Positions 25,818-34,483 of a stretch of 64,000 bases of DNA are shown piece by piece; position 1 is the stretch's first letter, and each line of letters starts with the position of its first letter. This stretch comes from Methylobacterium sp. AMS5 (GTDB lineage Bacteria; Pseudomonadota; Alphaproteobacteria; Rhizobiales; Beijerinckiaceae), in contig NZ_CP006992.1 in the NCBI RefSeq assembly GCF_001542815.1, positions 1,493,501 through 1,557,500 on the forward strand, given 5' to 3'. The notes below the pieces were generated by a model, which was not told the origin of the DNA, ran no database searches, and saw nothing but the letters and a program-made list of their open reading frames with translations. Both the position numbers and the translations under genes were made by a program.

Positions 25818-26828
25818 TCAGCGGCCCGTCGTGAGCAGGATCTTGCCCGTGTGGCTGCTGGTTTCCATCAACTCGTGCGCCTTGCGCGCTTCCTCCAGCG
25901 GGAAGGTGGCGTGAACGACGGGCCGGATCTTGCCCGCCTCGACCAGCGGCCAGACATCCCGCTTCAAGCCCTCGGCGATGGCGGCCTTCGCCTCCTTGGC
26001 CTGGGCCCGAAGGGTCGCGCCGGTGATGGTCAGGCGCTTGAGCATGATCGGGGTGAGCGTCAGGTTCTCGGCCTTGAAGCCCTTCATGAAGGCGATCTGG
26101 ACGAGGCGCCCTTCCACCGCCAGCGAGGCGATGTTCCGCGAGAGGTAAGCCGCTCCGACCATGTCGAGGATCACATCGACCCCCTGACCGTCGGTGAGGC
26201 GCTTCACCTCCTCGGCGAAATCGGCCTCGCGGTAGTTGATGGCGGCATCCGCGCCCAGCTCTTCGCAGAACCGGCATTTCTCGGCGGAGCCGGCGGTGGT
26301 GAGGACGCGGGCGCCGTGCTGCTTGGCGATCTGGATCGCGGTGGTGCCGATGCCGCTCGACCCGCCATGCACGAGGAAGGTCTCGCCTTTCTGCAGGCGC
26401 CCGCGCTGGATCACCGTGGAATAGACGGTGAAGGTGGTCTCGGGCAGGCCGGCGGCCTCCACCAGCGAGAGCGGCCCGGGCTTCTTCAGCACCTGCCCGG
26501 CCTCGGCGACGGCGAATTCGGCGTAACCGCCGCTGATGACGAGGGCGCAGACCTCGTCGCCCTCCGAAAAACCCGTCACGCCCTCGCCCAGCGCCGCAAT
26601 CCGGCCGGCGATCTCGAGGCCCGGAATCTCGGTCGCGCCCTTGGGCGGCGGGTAGCTGCCCTGGCGCTGCATGATGTCGGGCCGGTTGACCCCCGCCGCG
26701 ACCACCTCGACCAGAACCTGCCCGGCCGCGGGCTCGGGCAGCGGCACGGTCTCGACCGCGATGACCTCAGGACCGCCCGCGCCAGTGAAGCGGATCTGGC
26801 GCATGGTCTCGGGCAGGTTTGTGGGCAT
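25818..26828 (-). CDS. NAD(P)H:quinone oxidoreductase, zinc-independent MDR family (PIG3/QOR-like)
   Basis: A 336-residue medium-chain dehydrogenase/reductase. The N-terminal GroES-like domain shows RFTGAGGPEVIAVETVPLPEP and AAGVNRPDIMQRQGSYPPPKGATEIPGLEIAG; the cofactor domain has LVHGGSSGIGTTAIQIAKQHGARVLTTAGS, a Rossmann segment for NADPH. The Cys/His/Glu cluster of structural zinc sites is missing, and the NRPDIMQRQGxYPPP pattern matches the TP53I3/PIG3 subgroup, which reduces quinones. The ATG at 26828 is followed two residues later by a typical family start; the upstream gap of 235 bases is free of genes. Confidence 0.88.
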   Translation of the reverse strand: MPTNLPETMRQIRFTGAGGPEVIAVETVPLPEPAAGQVLVEVVAAGVNRPDIMQRQGSYPPPKGATEIPGLEIAGRIAALGEGVTGFSEGDEVCALVISGGYAEFAVAEAGQVLKKPGPLSLVEAAGLPETTFTVYSTVIQRGRLQKGETFLVHGGSSGIGTTAIQIAKQHGARVLTTAGSAEKCRFCEELGADAAINYREADFAEEVKRLTDGQGVDVILDMVGAAYLSRNIASLAVEGRLVQIAFMKGFKAENLTLTPIMLKRLTITGATLRAQAKEAKAAIAEGLKRDVWPLVEAGKIRPVVHATFPLEEARKAHELMETSSHTGKILLTTGR

Positions 26829-27063
26829 GGGGTCTCCTCGGACTCACGCGGCGGGTCGGTCGCTCGCAGTTCGGGTCACATGGCGCACGGGGCGGGGTGC
26901 GTCGAGCGGTGAACCGCCTTCGTCGTCGCGAGCGAACGCGAAGCGATCCGGCGGCGCGACCCTTCCGGACAGGGCCGAGCCCTGGTTCGCGTCGGCCCCG
27001 CCGCGCGATGACGCCGGCCACGGCGTGACGACCAACGGAATACCGGACCCGACGGCAAAAAAA

Positions 27064-27714
27064 TCAGCGGGTGCCGTACATCCGGTCGCCGGCATCGCCG
27101 AGGCCCGGCACGATGTAGCCGTGGTCGTTGAGGTGGCTGTCGATGGCTGCGGTCCAGACCGGCACGTCCGGATGCGCCGCCTGGAAGCGGGCGATCCCTT
27201 CGGGCGCGGCGAGCAGGCAGACGAAGCGGAGATCCTTCGCGCCCCGGCTCTTCAGCCGCTCCACCGCCGCGACCGCGGAATTGGCGGTGGCGAGCATGGG
27301 GTCGAGCACCAGCACGGTCCGGTCGGCCAGATCCGACGGGCTCTTGAAATAATACTCCACCGCCTGGAGCGTGTCGGGATCGCGGTAGAGCCCGACATGG
27401 GCGACGCGGGCCGAGGGCATCAGCGAGAGCATGCCGTCGAGAAAGCCGACGCCGGCCCGCAGGATCGGGGCGAGCACGAGCTTCTTGCCGGCGATCCGGC
27501 GCCCTTCCATGGGTTGAATCGGCGTCTGGATGGTGACCGGTTCGAGCGGCAGGTCGCGGGTCACCTCATAGGCGAGCAGCATCCCGATCTCGTTGAGGAG
27601 TTCGCGGAAACCCTTCGTCGAGCGCTCGCCGTCGCGCATCATCGTCAGCTTGTGCTGGACGAGGGGGTGATCGACCACCGTCACCCGCGCCGCGCCGCCG
27701 CTTTCCGCCTGCAT
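27064..27714 (-). CDS. upp: Uracil phosphoribosyltransferase
   Basis: Salvages uracil to UMP with PRPP. The 216-residue protein shows [32 protein letters not shown] (the conserved RAG region), the PRPP-binding loop [21 protein letters not shown] and the C-terminal uracil-binding [18 protein letters not shown]. The start at 27714 gives the normal length. It is followed by the quinone reductase gene on the same strand after a 235-base gap, so they are probably separate units. Confidence 0.95.
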   Translation of the reverse strand: MQAESGGAARVTVVDHPLVQHKLTMMRDGERSTKGFRELLNEIGMLLAYEVTRDLPLEPVTIQTPIQPMEGRRIAGKKLVLAPILRAGVGFLDGMLSLMPSARVAHVGLYRDPDTLQAVEYYFKSPSDLADRTVLVLDPMLATANSAVAAVERLKSRGAKDLRFVCLLAAPEGIARFQAAHPDVPVWTAAIDSHLNDHGYIVPGLGDAGDRMYGTR

Positions 27715-27810
27715 CGATACCGTCCCTGTGCCTGTCGTGATCCGGGCCGCACGATGCCACGGGGGGCGGAGGAAGCCGAGACGCGCGGGACGTTTTCTCG
27801 CCTGAGCGGA

Positions 27811-29904
27811 TCAATCGAGGAGGGGCGGCGACTTCAGCACCAGCACCGCCCGCTCGGGCAGATCGACGGTGCCGCCGACCGGAACCGGCGGACGCGCGCC
27901 GTCGGGGACCGTGCCGGTGTCGCGGGTGGTGTCGAAGACCGGGCGCCACGGGCCGCCGAGTTCCGGCGGCAGGGCGAAGGGGCAGGGCTCCGGCGCCGCG
28001 TTCATGAGGATGAGGACGCGCTCCGATCCCTCGATGTCGTTGCTCATCTGCATGCCGAAGGCGCGGCGCTCGCCGTCGCCCCAGGCGGCCGCGTCCATCT
28101 CGGTCCCGTCGGGGGAGAGCCAGTGCACGTCCTTCAGGGCCGTCTCGCCGACGCGGCTGCCGACGAGGAAGTGCCGCCGCCTCAAGGAACGGCAGACCCG
28201 GCGGAGCGCGGCGAGGTTCGCGACGAACTCGGTGAGCGTCGGATCGGGATCGGTCTCCCAATCCATCCAGCTCAACGCGCCGTCCTGGCAATAGGCGTTG
28301 TTGTTGCCGCCTTGCGTGCGGGATCGCTCGTCGCCCATCAGCAGCATTGGCACGCCCTGCGCGAAGAACACGCAGGCCAGCATGTTGCGCTTCTGCCGGG
28401 CGCGTAAGGCCAGGATACGGGTATCGTCGGTCGGCCCCTCGACGCCGTAATTGGCCGAGAGGTTGTGGCCGTGGCCGTCGCGGTTCTCCTCGCCGTTGGC
28501 CTCGTTGTGCTTCTCCTCGTAGGCCACCACGTCGGCGAGCGTGTAGCCGTCATGCGAGGCGACGAAGTTGATGCTGGCGAGCGGCGAGCGGCCGGAGGGC
28601 AGGAAGATCTCGCGCGAGCCGGAGAGTCCCTGAGTCAGCTTGGCGAGCGTGCCGGAATCCCCCCGCCAGAAGCCGCGGAGGTTGTCGCGGAACTGGTCGT
28701 TCCACTCGCTCCAGCCATAGGGATAGCCGCCGAGCTGGTAGCCCCCCCCGCCGATATCCCAGGGCTCGGCGATGAGCTTGACCCGCGAGAGAACGGGGTC
28801 CTGCTGCACCGCCTGGAAGAAGGCGGCCTGGGGGGAGAAGTCGCTCGGCGCGCGGCCGAGGCTCGTCGCGAGATCGAAGCGGAAACCCGCCACGCCGTAA
28901 GCGGTCACCCAGTGGCGCAAGCTGTCGAGCACCATCCGCATCACCCGCGGATGGGCGACGTTCAGGGTGTTGCCGCAGCCGGTACAGTCGATGTTGCGGC
29001 GTGGATTGTCGGGGTCGAGCTTGTAGTAGCTCGCATTGTCGATGCCGCGGAAGGCGAGGGTCGGCCCGAGATGATCACCCTCCGCCGTGTGATTGTAGAC
29101 CACGTCGATCAGGGTCTCGATGCCGGCCGAGGCCAGTTCGCGGATGGCGAAGCGCAGCCCGCTCGCCCCGCCCTCGCCGAGATAGCGCGGCTCCGGCGCG
29201 AAGTAGTTGTAGGGCTGGTAGCCCCAGAAATTGACGAGGCCCTTGTCGATCAGGAAGCGGTCGTCGGCGAAGGCCTGGATCGGCAGGAGTTCGAGGGCGG
29301 TGACGCCGAGCTTCAAGAGGTGCTCGATGATCGCCGGGTGGGCGAGGCCGAGATAGGTCCCGCGCTCGGCCTCCGACAGGGCCGGATGCGTCCGGGTCAG
29401 CGCCTTGACGTGCGCCTCGTAGATCACCGTCTCTTGGAGCGGGCGCGGTGCGGGCAGGGCGATCGCGTCGGGGGTGTCGGGGCGGGCGACCACGCCGCGG
29501 GGCACGAACGGAGCGCTGTCGCGCCGGTCCATCTGGTCCTCACGGGCGCCGCCATGGCGGTGGCTGTAGAGGGCGTCGTGCCAGCGGATGCGGCCGGCGA
29601 TCTCGCGGGCATAGGGGTCGAGGACGAGTTTGGCCGGGTTGAAGCGGTGGCCGGCCGCCGGATCCCAGGGACCGAACACGCGGTAGGCATATTGCTGCCC
29701 CGGCAGAAGGCCGTGGAGATAGCCGTGGAAGACGTCGTCGGTCCGGCAGGGCAGGCGGATCGTGCGCGATTCGTGACGCGCCCCGGGATCGAACAGGCAG
29801 AGATCGACCCGGGTCGCGTTCTGCGAGAAGAGGGCGAAGTTGACGCCGCGGCCGTCGAAATGCGCGCCAAGCGGTGTCGGCAGGCCCTCCTCGATGACGA
29901 TCAT
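27811..29904 (-). CDS. glgX: Glycogen debranching enzyme GlgX (GH13 isoamylase type)
   Basis: Hydrolyses alpha-1,6 branches of glycogen-derived limit dextrins. The 697-residue protein has an N-terminal CBM48 domain (PTPLGAHFDGRGVNFALFSQ) and a GH13 catalytic barrel with DVVYNHTAEG (region I), GFRFDLATSLGR (nucleophile Asp, region II), KLIAEPWDIGGG (acid Glu, region III) and INFVASHDGYTLADVV (region IV). The ATG at 29904 (MIVIEEGLPTPLGAHF) fits the family better than an ATG 13 codons upstream. It lies 82 bases after otsA on the same strand, a common trehalose/glycogen pairing, so an otsA-glgX operon is likely. Confidence 0.93.
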   Translation of the reverse strand: MIVIEEGLPTPLGAHFDGRGVNFALFSQNATRVDLCLFDPGARHESRTIRLPCRTDDVFHGYLHGLLPGQQYAYRVFGPWDPAAGHRFNPAKLVLDPYAREIAGRIRWHDALYSHRHGGAREDQMDRRDSAPFVPRGVVARPDTPDAIALPAPRPLQETVIYEAHVKALTRTHPALSEAERGTYLGLAHPAIIEHLLKLGVTALELLPIQAFADDRFLIDKGLVNFWGYQPYNYFAPEPRYLGEGGASGLRFAIRELASAGIETLIDVVYNHTAEGDHLGPTLAFRGIDNASYYKLDPDNPRRNIDCTGCGNTLNVAHPRVMRMVLDSLRHWVTAYGVAGFRFDLATSLGRAPSDFSPQAAFFQAVQQDPVLSRVKLIAEPWDIGGGGYQLGGYPYGWSEWNDQFRDNLRGFWRGDSGTLAKLTQGLSGSREIFLPSGRSPLASINFVASHDGYTLADVVAYEEKHNEANGEENRDGHGHNLSANYGVEGPTDDTRILALRARQKRNMLACVFFAQGVPMLLMGDERSRTQGGNNNAYCQDGALSWMDWETDPDPTLTEFVANLAALRRVCRSLRRRHFLVGSRVGETALKDVHWLSPDGTEMDAAAWGDGERRAFGMQMSNDIEGSERVLILMNAAPEPCPFALPPELGGPWRPVFDTTRDTGTVPDGARPPVPVGGTVDLPERAVLVLKSPPLLD

Positions 29905-29986
29905 TCCGGTCTTTCGTGAAGTGGGCCCAAAATGAAAGGCCACGCTTCGACTGAGGCCGATTCGTCGCCGAGGCGGAAGCCCCGCT

Positions 29987-31411
29987 CTACTCCGCCGCCG
30001 CCGCCGTCGTGCTCGGCGGCTCGCGCTCGACGGTGCGGAAGGTCTCCAGCTCCACCATGAAGCAGCGGGCCCACCAATCCACGTCCTCGCGCCGCATGCG
30101 GTCCGCCATCGGCTTCCAGCGCTCCAGGCGCTCGCCGCGGGGCATATAGAGCGCCTGCCGAATCGCCTCGGCGACCTCGAAGCGGTCGTAGGGATTCACG
30201 AGCAGCGCCTCGGGCAACTGCCGGGCTGCGCCTGCGAATTTCGAGAGGACGAGGACGCCGGGATCCTCCTCGCTCTGGGCGACGACGTATTCCTTGGCCA
30301 CCAAGTTCATGCCGTCGCGCATGGGTGTGACGAGGCCGACGCGGGCGGCCCGGTAGAGCCCGGCGAGAACGGGGCGCGGATAGGCCTTGGTGACGTATTG
30401 GATCGGTGTCCAGGCCGGCTCGCCGAGCATGCCGTTGATGTCGCCGACCTTCTCGTTCACCTCGCGCGAGAGCTGCTCGTATTCCGGCACCTCACTGCGG
30501 GATTTCGGCGTGATCTGGATGTAGACGACGTTGCCGCGCTGGTCCGGATTCGAGGCGAAGAAGCGGTCCACCGCCTCCATGCGCTCGGGCACGCCCTTCG
30601 AGTAGTCGAGCCGATCGACGCCGATGAGCAGCTTGCGGGTGCGCAGGCCCGCCATGGTCTCGCGCACCACCTTGTTGGAGCCGGCCTTGTCGGCGGCCTC
30701 CTTGAAGCTGGCGACATCGATGCCGATGGGGAAGCTGCGGATCCGCGTGCGCCGCCCGTCCACCATCATCGAGCCGCCGCCGAGCGGGATCGCCCGCATC
30801 GTGTCGATGAAGTTGCGCGAGAGATTCTGCACGTCGGCATCGGTCTGCAGGCCGATCAGGTCGTAATCGGCCATGGCGCGCAGCAGCTCGTTGCTGGCGG
30901 GCAGGGTGTTGAACACGTCGGCGGCGGGCCACGGGATGTGGTGGAAGTAGCCGATCGGGTTGGCGATGCCCTGGCCGCGCAGCTCGCTCGCCAGCGGCAG
31001 CAGATGGTAGTCGTGGACCCAGATCAGGTCGTCCGGCTCGACGAGCTTGGCGAGCGCCTGGGCGAAGGTCTGGTTGACGCGCTGGTAGCCGGCATAATCC
31101 GAGCGGGAGAACGTCCCGAGCCCGATCCGGTAATGCATGATCGGCCAGAGCGCCCGGTTGGCAAAGCCGGCGTAGTACTCGCGGTGGTCTTGCGGCGAGA
31201 GGTCGAGGACGGCGTACTGGATCGACCCGCGGTCGATCAGTTCCGGCTCGGTGCTCGGGTTGTCGCGGATGTTCCCGCTCCAGCCGAACCACAACCCCTC
31301 GTAGGAGGAGAAAGCTTCCTTGACCGCGACGGCGAGTCCCCCTGCGGAGACCGCATCCTTACCCTCGGCGGGTACGGCAACACGGTTGGAGACGATGATC
31401 AGACGTGCCAC
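29987..31411 (-). CDS. otsA: Trehalose-6-phosphate synthase
   Basis: Joins UDP-glucose (or ADP-glucose) and glucose-6-phosphate to trehalose-6-phosphate, a GT20 enzyme for osmotic and desiccation tolerance. I chose the GTG at 31411 ([14 protein letters not shown]), which has GGAG eight bases upstream and gives 474 residues, the E. coli OtsA length; a GTG at 31444 is also possible. Key segments: [42 protein letters not shown] and [16 protein letters not shown]. No otsB phosphatase gene is in the window. It is divergent from the membrane-anchor stress cluster. Confidence 0.95.
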   Translation of the reverse strand: MARLIIVSNRVAVPAEGKDAVSAGGLAVAVKEAFSSYEGLWFGWSGNIRDNPSTEPELIDRGSIQYAVLDLSPQDHREYYAGFANRALWPIMHYRIGLGTFSRSDYAGYQRVNQTFAQALAKLVEPDDLIWVHDYHLLPLASELRGQGIANPIGYFHHIPWPAADVFNTLPASNELLRAMADYDLIGLQTDADVQNLSRNFIDTMRAIPLGGGSMMVDGRRTRIRSFPIGIDVASFKEAADKAGSNKVVRETMAGLRTRKLLIGVDRLDYSKGVPERMEAVDRFFASNPDQRGNVVYIQITPKSRSEVPEYEQLSREVNEKVGDINGMLGEPAWTPIQYVTKAYPRPVLAGLYRAARVGLVTPMRDGMNLVAKEYVVAQSEEDPGVLVLSKFAGAARQLPEALLVNPYDRFEVAEAIRQALYMPRGERLERWKPMADRMRREDVDWWARCFMVELETFRTVEREPPSTTAAAAE

Positions 31412-31933
31412 GAACCCGGCTCCGGTCCTTGCTGGGGCCGGCACGCGGCGCGCGCCAGCCGAAGGGTCTTGCGTCTGGGTGAAAACGCGCGGAAGCCTGG
31501 CGCGATCCGTCGAGATGCAGCCAAACGCATCCCCCCCTGCAGGTCAAGCGGGCGGACCGACGATGTTACCGCTGTTCGATCCCGCATCCGCCCGACCGGC
31601 CCCCACGCCTTCCCGCGTTCCCCGCAGTGCAGCAGAGCCGCCGCAACCATGCAAGGGCCAAGCTGAATAGGCGATGACATCCGGTCCTGAACCGGCCTGG
31701 GGCCGGAGAGCATGATCGACGCTGGTATCGGCATCGGAGCGGCGGCGCTTCCTCGCTTGTTCTGACTTCCGTTCGCGGAAGGCCGTTCGTTCGGCGACCG
31801 CGGCCCGGAAGGGTGTCGTGAAACGGAACTCCGCGAGGCAGCCAACGGTTCTCCGGCCACGTTAATCGCAGATCGAAGCGCATCCGCGCCGGTCCAGCGA
31901 CCTTGACCAGCCATCCTGCCCGGAGACAAGCCC
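31412..31933. other. 522-bp divergent region between otsA and the membrane-anchor stress cluster
   Basis: No gene is visible. The rightward side holds an EcfG-like promoter at 31825-31850. A short hairpin with a 6-bp stem and TTCG loop (31766-31781, CTTCCG/CGGAAG) lies upstream of it. I looked for a matching EcfG element on the minus strand for otsA and found none with correct spacing. Confidence 0.5.
31825..31850 (+). promoter_or_regulatory. EcfG-like general stress promoter of the 31.9-33.2 kb cluster
   Basis: GGAAC at 31825-31829, 17 bases, GGTT at 31847-31850, one mismatch to the GGAAC-N17-CGTT consensus (the GTT core is kept). It ends 83 bases before the first ATG of the cluster. The membrane-anchor gene content supports stress control. 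Confidence 0.65.
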
Positions 31934-32413
31934 ATGACATCGTCCGCGTCCCCAGATCCCGTCGGCGGCCCCAGGGCGGCCGACACCAAGGCCGACCTGG
32001 AGGATCTGCGCCACGACGTGGAAGACACCGCAAGTCTGGCGGCCGAGCGCGGCAAGGGGCTCGCCGCGGCCGCGCGCCAGCAGGCCCTCTCCTACGTCGA
32101 CGACCGCAAGGGCGAGGCGGCCCGTTCCGTCTCGGACCTCGCCAAGTCCCTACGCGATTCAGGCAAGACCTTCGACGATCGCCCCAACATCCGCGCCTTC
32201 TTCGACAGCGCGGCGGAAGGGCTGGACGACCTCGCCGGCTCGATCGAGCGGCGCAGCCTCGACGACTTCTACCGTCAGGCGGAAACCTACGCCCGGCGCT
32301 CCCCGGTGACGGTGGCGGTCGGCGCGTTCGCGGCGGGCTTCCTGCTGTCGCGCTTCGTCAAGGCGTCGGGCAGCGCCGAGACGGACCACGCCTACGACGA
32401 CTACCGGGTCTGA
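31934..32413 (+). CDS. Membrane-anchored stress protein, YqjD/ElaB-like C-terminus
   Basis: A 159-residue protein with a long charged, probably helical N-terminal part (TKADLEDLRHDVEDTASLAAE, DDRKGEAARSVSDLAKSLRD) and a C-terminal hydrophobic anchor of glycine-zipper type, YARRSPVTVAVGAFAAGFLL, followed by SRFVKASG. This layout matches DUF883/YqjD-ElaB proteins, which in E. coli sit in the inner membrane and bind ribosomes in stationary phase. The bacterial function here is unknown. It is first in a cluster with the next two genes and lies behind an EcfG-like promoter. Confidence 0.75.
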   Translation: MTSSASPDPVGGPRAADTKADLEDLRHDVEDTASLAAERGKGLAAAARQQALSYVDDRKGEAARSVSDLAKSLRDSGKTFDDRPNIRAFFDSAAEGLDDLAGSIERRSLDDFYRQAETYARRSPVTVAVGAFAAGFLLSRFVKASGSAETDHAYDDYRV

Positions 32414-32424
32414 AGGGACGCGCC

Positions 32425-32832
32425 ATGACAGGCCCCAACCCCTCCCCTCCCCCCTCCTCGATCCAAGCCCTCGTCGCCGATGCCCTGCGCGAGGCGAGTG
32501 AGCTTGCCAGCAAGGAGATCGCCCTCTTCCGCACGGAGATGACGAACAACGTCCGCTCGTTGTTCATCGGCCTCGCGATGATGGTGCTGGCCGCGGTGTT
32601 CGCGGTCACGGCGATGCTGGTGCTCATCGGCGCGCTCGTGAAGTTCGTCGCGACCCTCGTGGGGTCCGAATGGCTCGCGGCCCTGCTGGTGGGCGGCGGC
32701 ATGCTGCTCGTGGCCGTCGTGCTCGGCGTCATCGGCGCCCGGGCGATGTCGCTGTCCAACCTCGCGCCGACCCGGACCTCGCGGCAGGTCCGGCAGGATG
32801 CCCGCGCGCTGACGGAAAGGGTTTCGGGATGA
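32425..32832 (+). CDS. Phage-holin-superfamily/YqjE-like membrane protein
   Basis: A 135-residue protein with a short cytoplasmic amphipathic helix (LVADALREASELASKEIALF) and two transmembrane helices (LFIGLAMMVLAAVFAVTAMLVLIGALV and WLAALLVGGGMLLVAVVLGVIGA). The pattern matches the DUF1469/YqjE group of the phage holin superfamily III; it is not a lysis protein in this setting. It starts 11 bases after the YqjD-like gene and its stop overlaps the next start (ATGA). Confidence 0.8.
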   Translation: MTGPNPSPPPSSIQALVADALREASELASKEIALFRTEMTNNVRSLFIGLAMMVLAAVFAVTAMLVLIGALVKFVATLVGSEWLAALLVGGGMLLVAVVLGVIGARAMSLSNLAPTRTSRQVRQDARALTERVSG

Positions 32833-33215
32833 GCGAATCGATCTCTGATCTCGAGAAGGACATCGAGCAGAGCCGTGCCCGTCTCGATGAGACCATCGAC
32901 CGGATCCAGGGACGCCTGAACGCGTCGAGCCTCGTCGACGAGATGCTCGGTTCGGCCCGGCAGACGCCCTATAGCGGCTTCTACGACGACGCCCTGCTGG
33001 CGGTGCGGCGCAACCCCGTGCCGGTGCTGCTGATCGCGGCCGGCGTCGGCCTCCTGCTCAACGGCATGCGGACCGTCCGCCGTCCCTCTCCCTCCCGTGC
33101 CGTGGTGCCGGTGGAGGCCAAGCCCGTCATCGTGACGGGGGCCGACCGCACCTACGACCCCGACGCCCCCGGCGGGCGCCCCCTCCACGATCTGCCGCCC
33201 GAGCGTCAGGTCTGA
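32829..33215 (+). CDS. DUF3618 domain protein
   Basis: A 128-residue protein. The N-terminal DUF3618 motif is clear: SDLEKDIEQSRARLDETIDRIQGRLN. A hydrophobic anchor follows (RRNPVPVLLIAAGVGLLLNGM), similar in layout to the anchors of the 31,934 and 33,281 proteins. The C-terminal tail is polar and proline-rich. The start overlaps the stop of the YqjE-like gene, so these are cotranslated. The domain is common in Actinobacteria and Rhizobiales with no defined role. Confidence 0.82.
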   Translation: MSESISDLEKDIEQSRARLDETIDRIQGRLNASSLVDEMLGSARQTPYSGFYDDALLAVRRNPVPVLLIAAGVGLLLNGMRTVRRPSPSRAVVPVEAKPVIVTGADRTYDPDAPGGRPLHDLPPERQV

Positions 33216-33280
33216 CCCCTCATCTCAGGCCGCGCGCGGAACGCCCCGCGCCGACGGCCGACCAGGAAACGGAGTCCATC

Positions 33281-34093
33281 ATGAGCCAAGGCCCCAACCA
33301 TCAAGGCCCTGTCACCACGCCGCCCTCCGGCGCGCCGGTGGAGACCCTGCCCGAGAACATCGCCGCCCGCTCCGGCATGCCCCGCGAGTCCGGCGTCGAG
33401 CACAATCTGCACGATATCTCCGACCGGGCGACCGCGCAGGGCCGCGACGCCAATGCCCGCCTGCAAGCCGGCCTGCAGGATACGACCGAACAGGCGCGGG
33501 AAGGCGCACGCAACCTGCGCGACCAGGCCGCGGACCGGGCTTCCGAGCTGAAGAACCGCGTGAGCGAGGCCGCCGATTCCACCCGCGCCCAGGCCGGCGA
33601 CACGGTGCGCGCCGCCCGCGAACGGGCGGGCGAGACCTACGAGGATGCCCGCTCCTGGGTCGAGGACCGCTACGAGACGCAGCGCCAACGCGCCGCCGAC
33701 CTTGCGGATCGCGGCTATCGCCGCCTGCACGAGGGCCGCACCGCTACGGAGCACTTCGTCTCCGAGAACCCGCTCCTCGTCGGCGTGGTCGGCCTTGCCG
33801 CCGGCCTGCTGCTCGGCGCGCTCCTGCCGCGCACCCGCCAGGAAGACCGGGCGCTCGGCCCCTATGCCGACGACCTGCGCGACCAGGGCATTCGCTACGC
33901 CCGCGACCTGACCCATCGCGGCCGCGCCTTCGTCGAGACGGCGCTCGATCCCGAAAACCTCGATGCGGCGGTCAAGCGCGCCAGCGCGGAAGGCGGCCCG
34001 CAGAGTGGTCAGCAGGGCGGACCGGCGACCGCCCAAGCGACCGGCTCGCGGCCCGGCTTCAACGAGACCGGACGGCCGGCGCAGAATCTGTAA
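33281..34093 (+). CDS. Long-helix membrane-anchored protein with DUF883/YqjD-type C-terminus
   Basis: A 270-residue protein. Residues about 40-150 form an alanine/arginine/glutamate-rich, LEA- or apolipoprotein-like helical region with repeated segments (NLRDQAADRASELKNRVSEA, TRAQAGDTVRAARERAGET). The glycine-zipper anchor is near-canonical for YqjD: TATEHFVSENPLLVGVVGLAA followed by GLLLGALLPR. A disordered Gly/Gln-rich tail ends the protein. It is 65 bases after the DUF3618 gene, close enough for one transcript. Homology over the helical part may be compositional; function unknown. Confidence 0.75.
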   Translation: MSQGPNHQGPVTTPPSGAPVETLPENIAARSGMPRESGVEHNLHDISDRATAQGRDANARLQAGLQDTTEQAREGARNLRDQAADRASELKNRVSEAADSTRAQAGDTVRAARERAGETYEDARSWVEDRYETQRQRAADLADRGYRRLHEGRTATEHFVSENPLLVGVVGLAAGLLLGALLPRTRQEDRALGPYADDLRDQGIRYARDLTHRGRAFVETALDPENLDAAVKRASAEGGPQSGQQGGPATAQATGSRPGFNETGRPAQNL

Positions 34094-34370
34094 GGGACAA
34101 GCGCGGGTCTGCCCCTCTCCCTGCACCCTGTCGTGCGGGCCGGGAGCGGAGACCACGCCGGGGCATGGGGGCGGTTCTCGACGAGGCTCGTCGGAACCGC
34201 CCCCTCACCTTCGGCCGCCGCCTCGCTTTGCCGACGATCCAAGTCGGGCCTGCCCGACTTGGACCACGTGGATCAGAACTCGGGACCACCCGAGCTCTGT
34301 GGGCGTCAAAGCCCTCTCCTCGCACGGCGGGGCGAGGGGATGCTCTTCAAGGAGAGAGAATCGCCCTCCC

Positions 34371-34417
34371 GCCTCAAGCATCGTCCTGGATCCCAGATCC
34401 AGGACGATGCTTGAGGC
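34371..34417. repeat. Perfect 22-bp inverted repeat, part of repeat copy A
   Basis: GCCTCAAGCATCGTCCTGGA and its continuation TC (34371-34392) pair exactly with 34396-34417 around a 3-base loop CCA. It abuts the dispersed repeat copy A. A shorter form with a 10-bp stem precedes copy B (51410-51446). An RNA from either strand would fold into a very stable hairpin. Confidence 0.85.
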
Positions 34418-34427
34418 TCTTGTTTTC

Positions 34428-34474
34428 GCATCATCTTTTTTCCGAAAGCCGGCAACCACCTTTCGGGACGATGC
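34428..34474 (+). repeat. Dispersed palindromic repeat, copy A
   Basis: Core CCGAAAGCCGGCAACCACC then TTTCGG, flanked by outer arms GCATCATC and GACGATGC that nearly match. The sequence TCTTGTTTTC precedes it, as in other copies. It ends about 10 bases from the hisS stop. Confidence 0.85.
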
Positions 34475-34483
34475 TCTGGCGCC

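Larger units (their letters stand above)
34094..34483. other. 390-bp convergent intergenic region carrying repeat copy A
   Basis: No gene is visible between the stress cluster and hisS, which converge here. The right part is occupied by a perfect 22-bp inverted repeat (34371-34417) and a copy of the dispersed palindromic repeat (34428-34474). These may serve as transcript ends for both sides. Confidence 0.5.

Noticed and set aside
32425..32832. Holin-superfamily gene as evidence for a prophage
   Set aside because: No other phage gene is near. The gene is coupled to a DUF3618 gene and resembles the cellular YqjE group.
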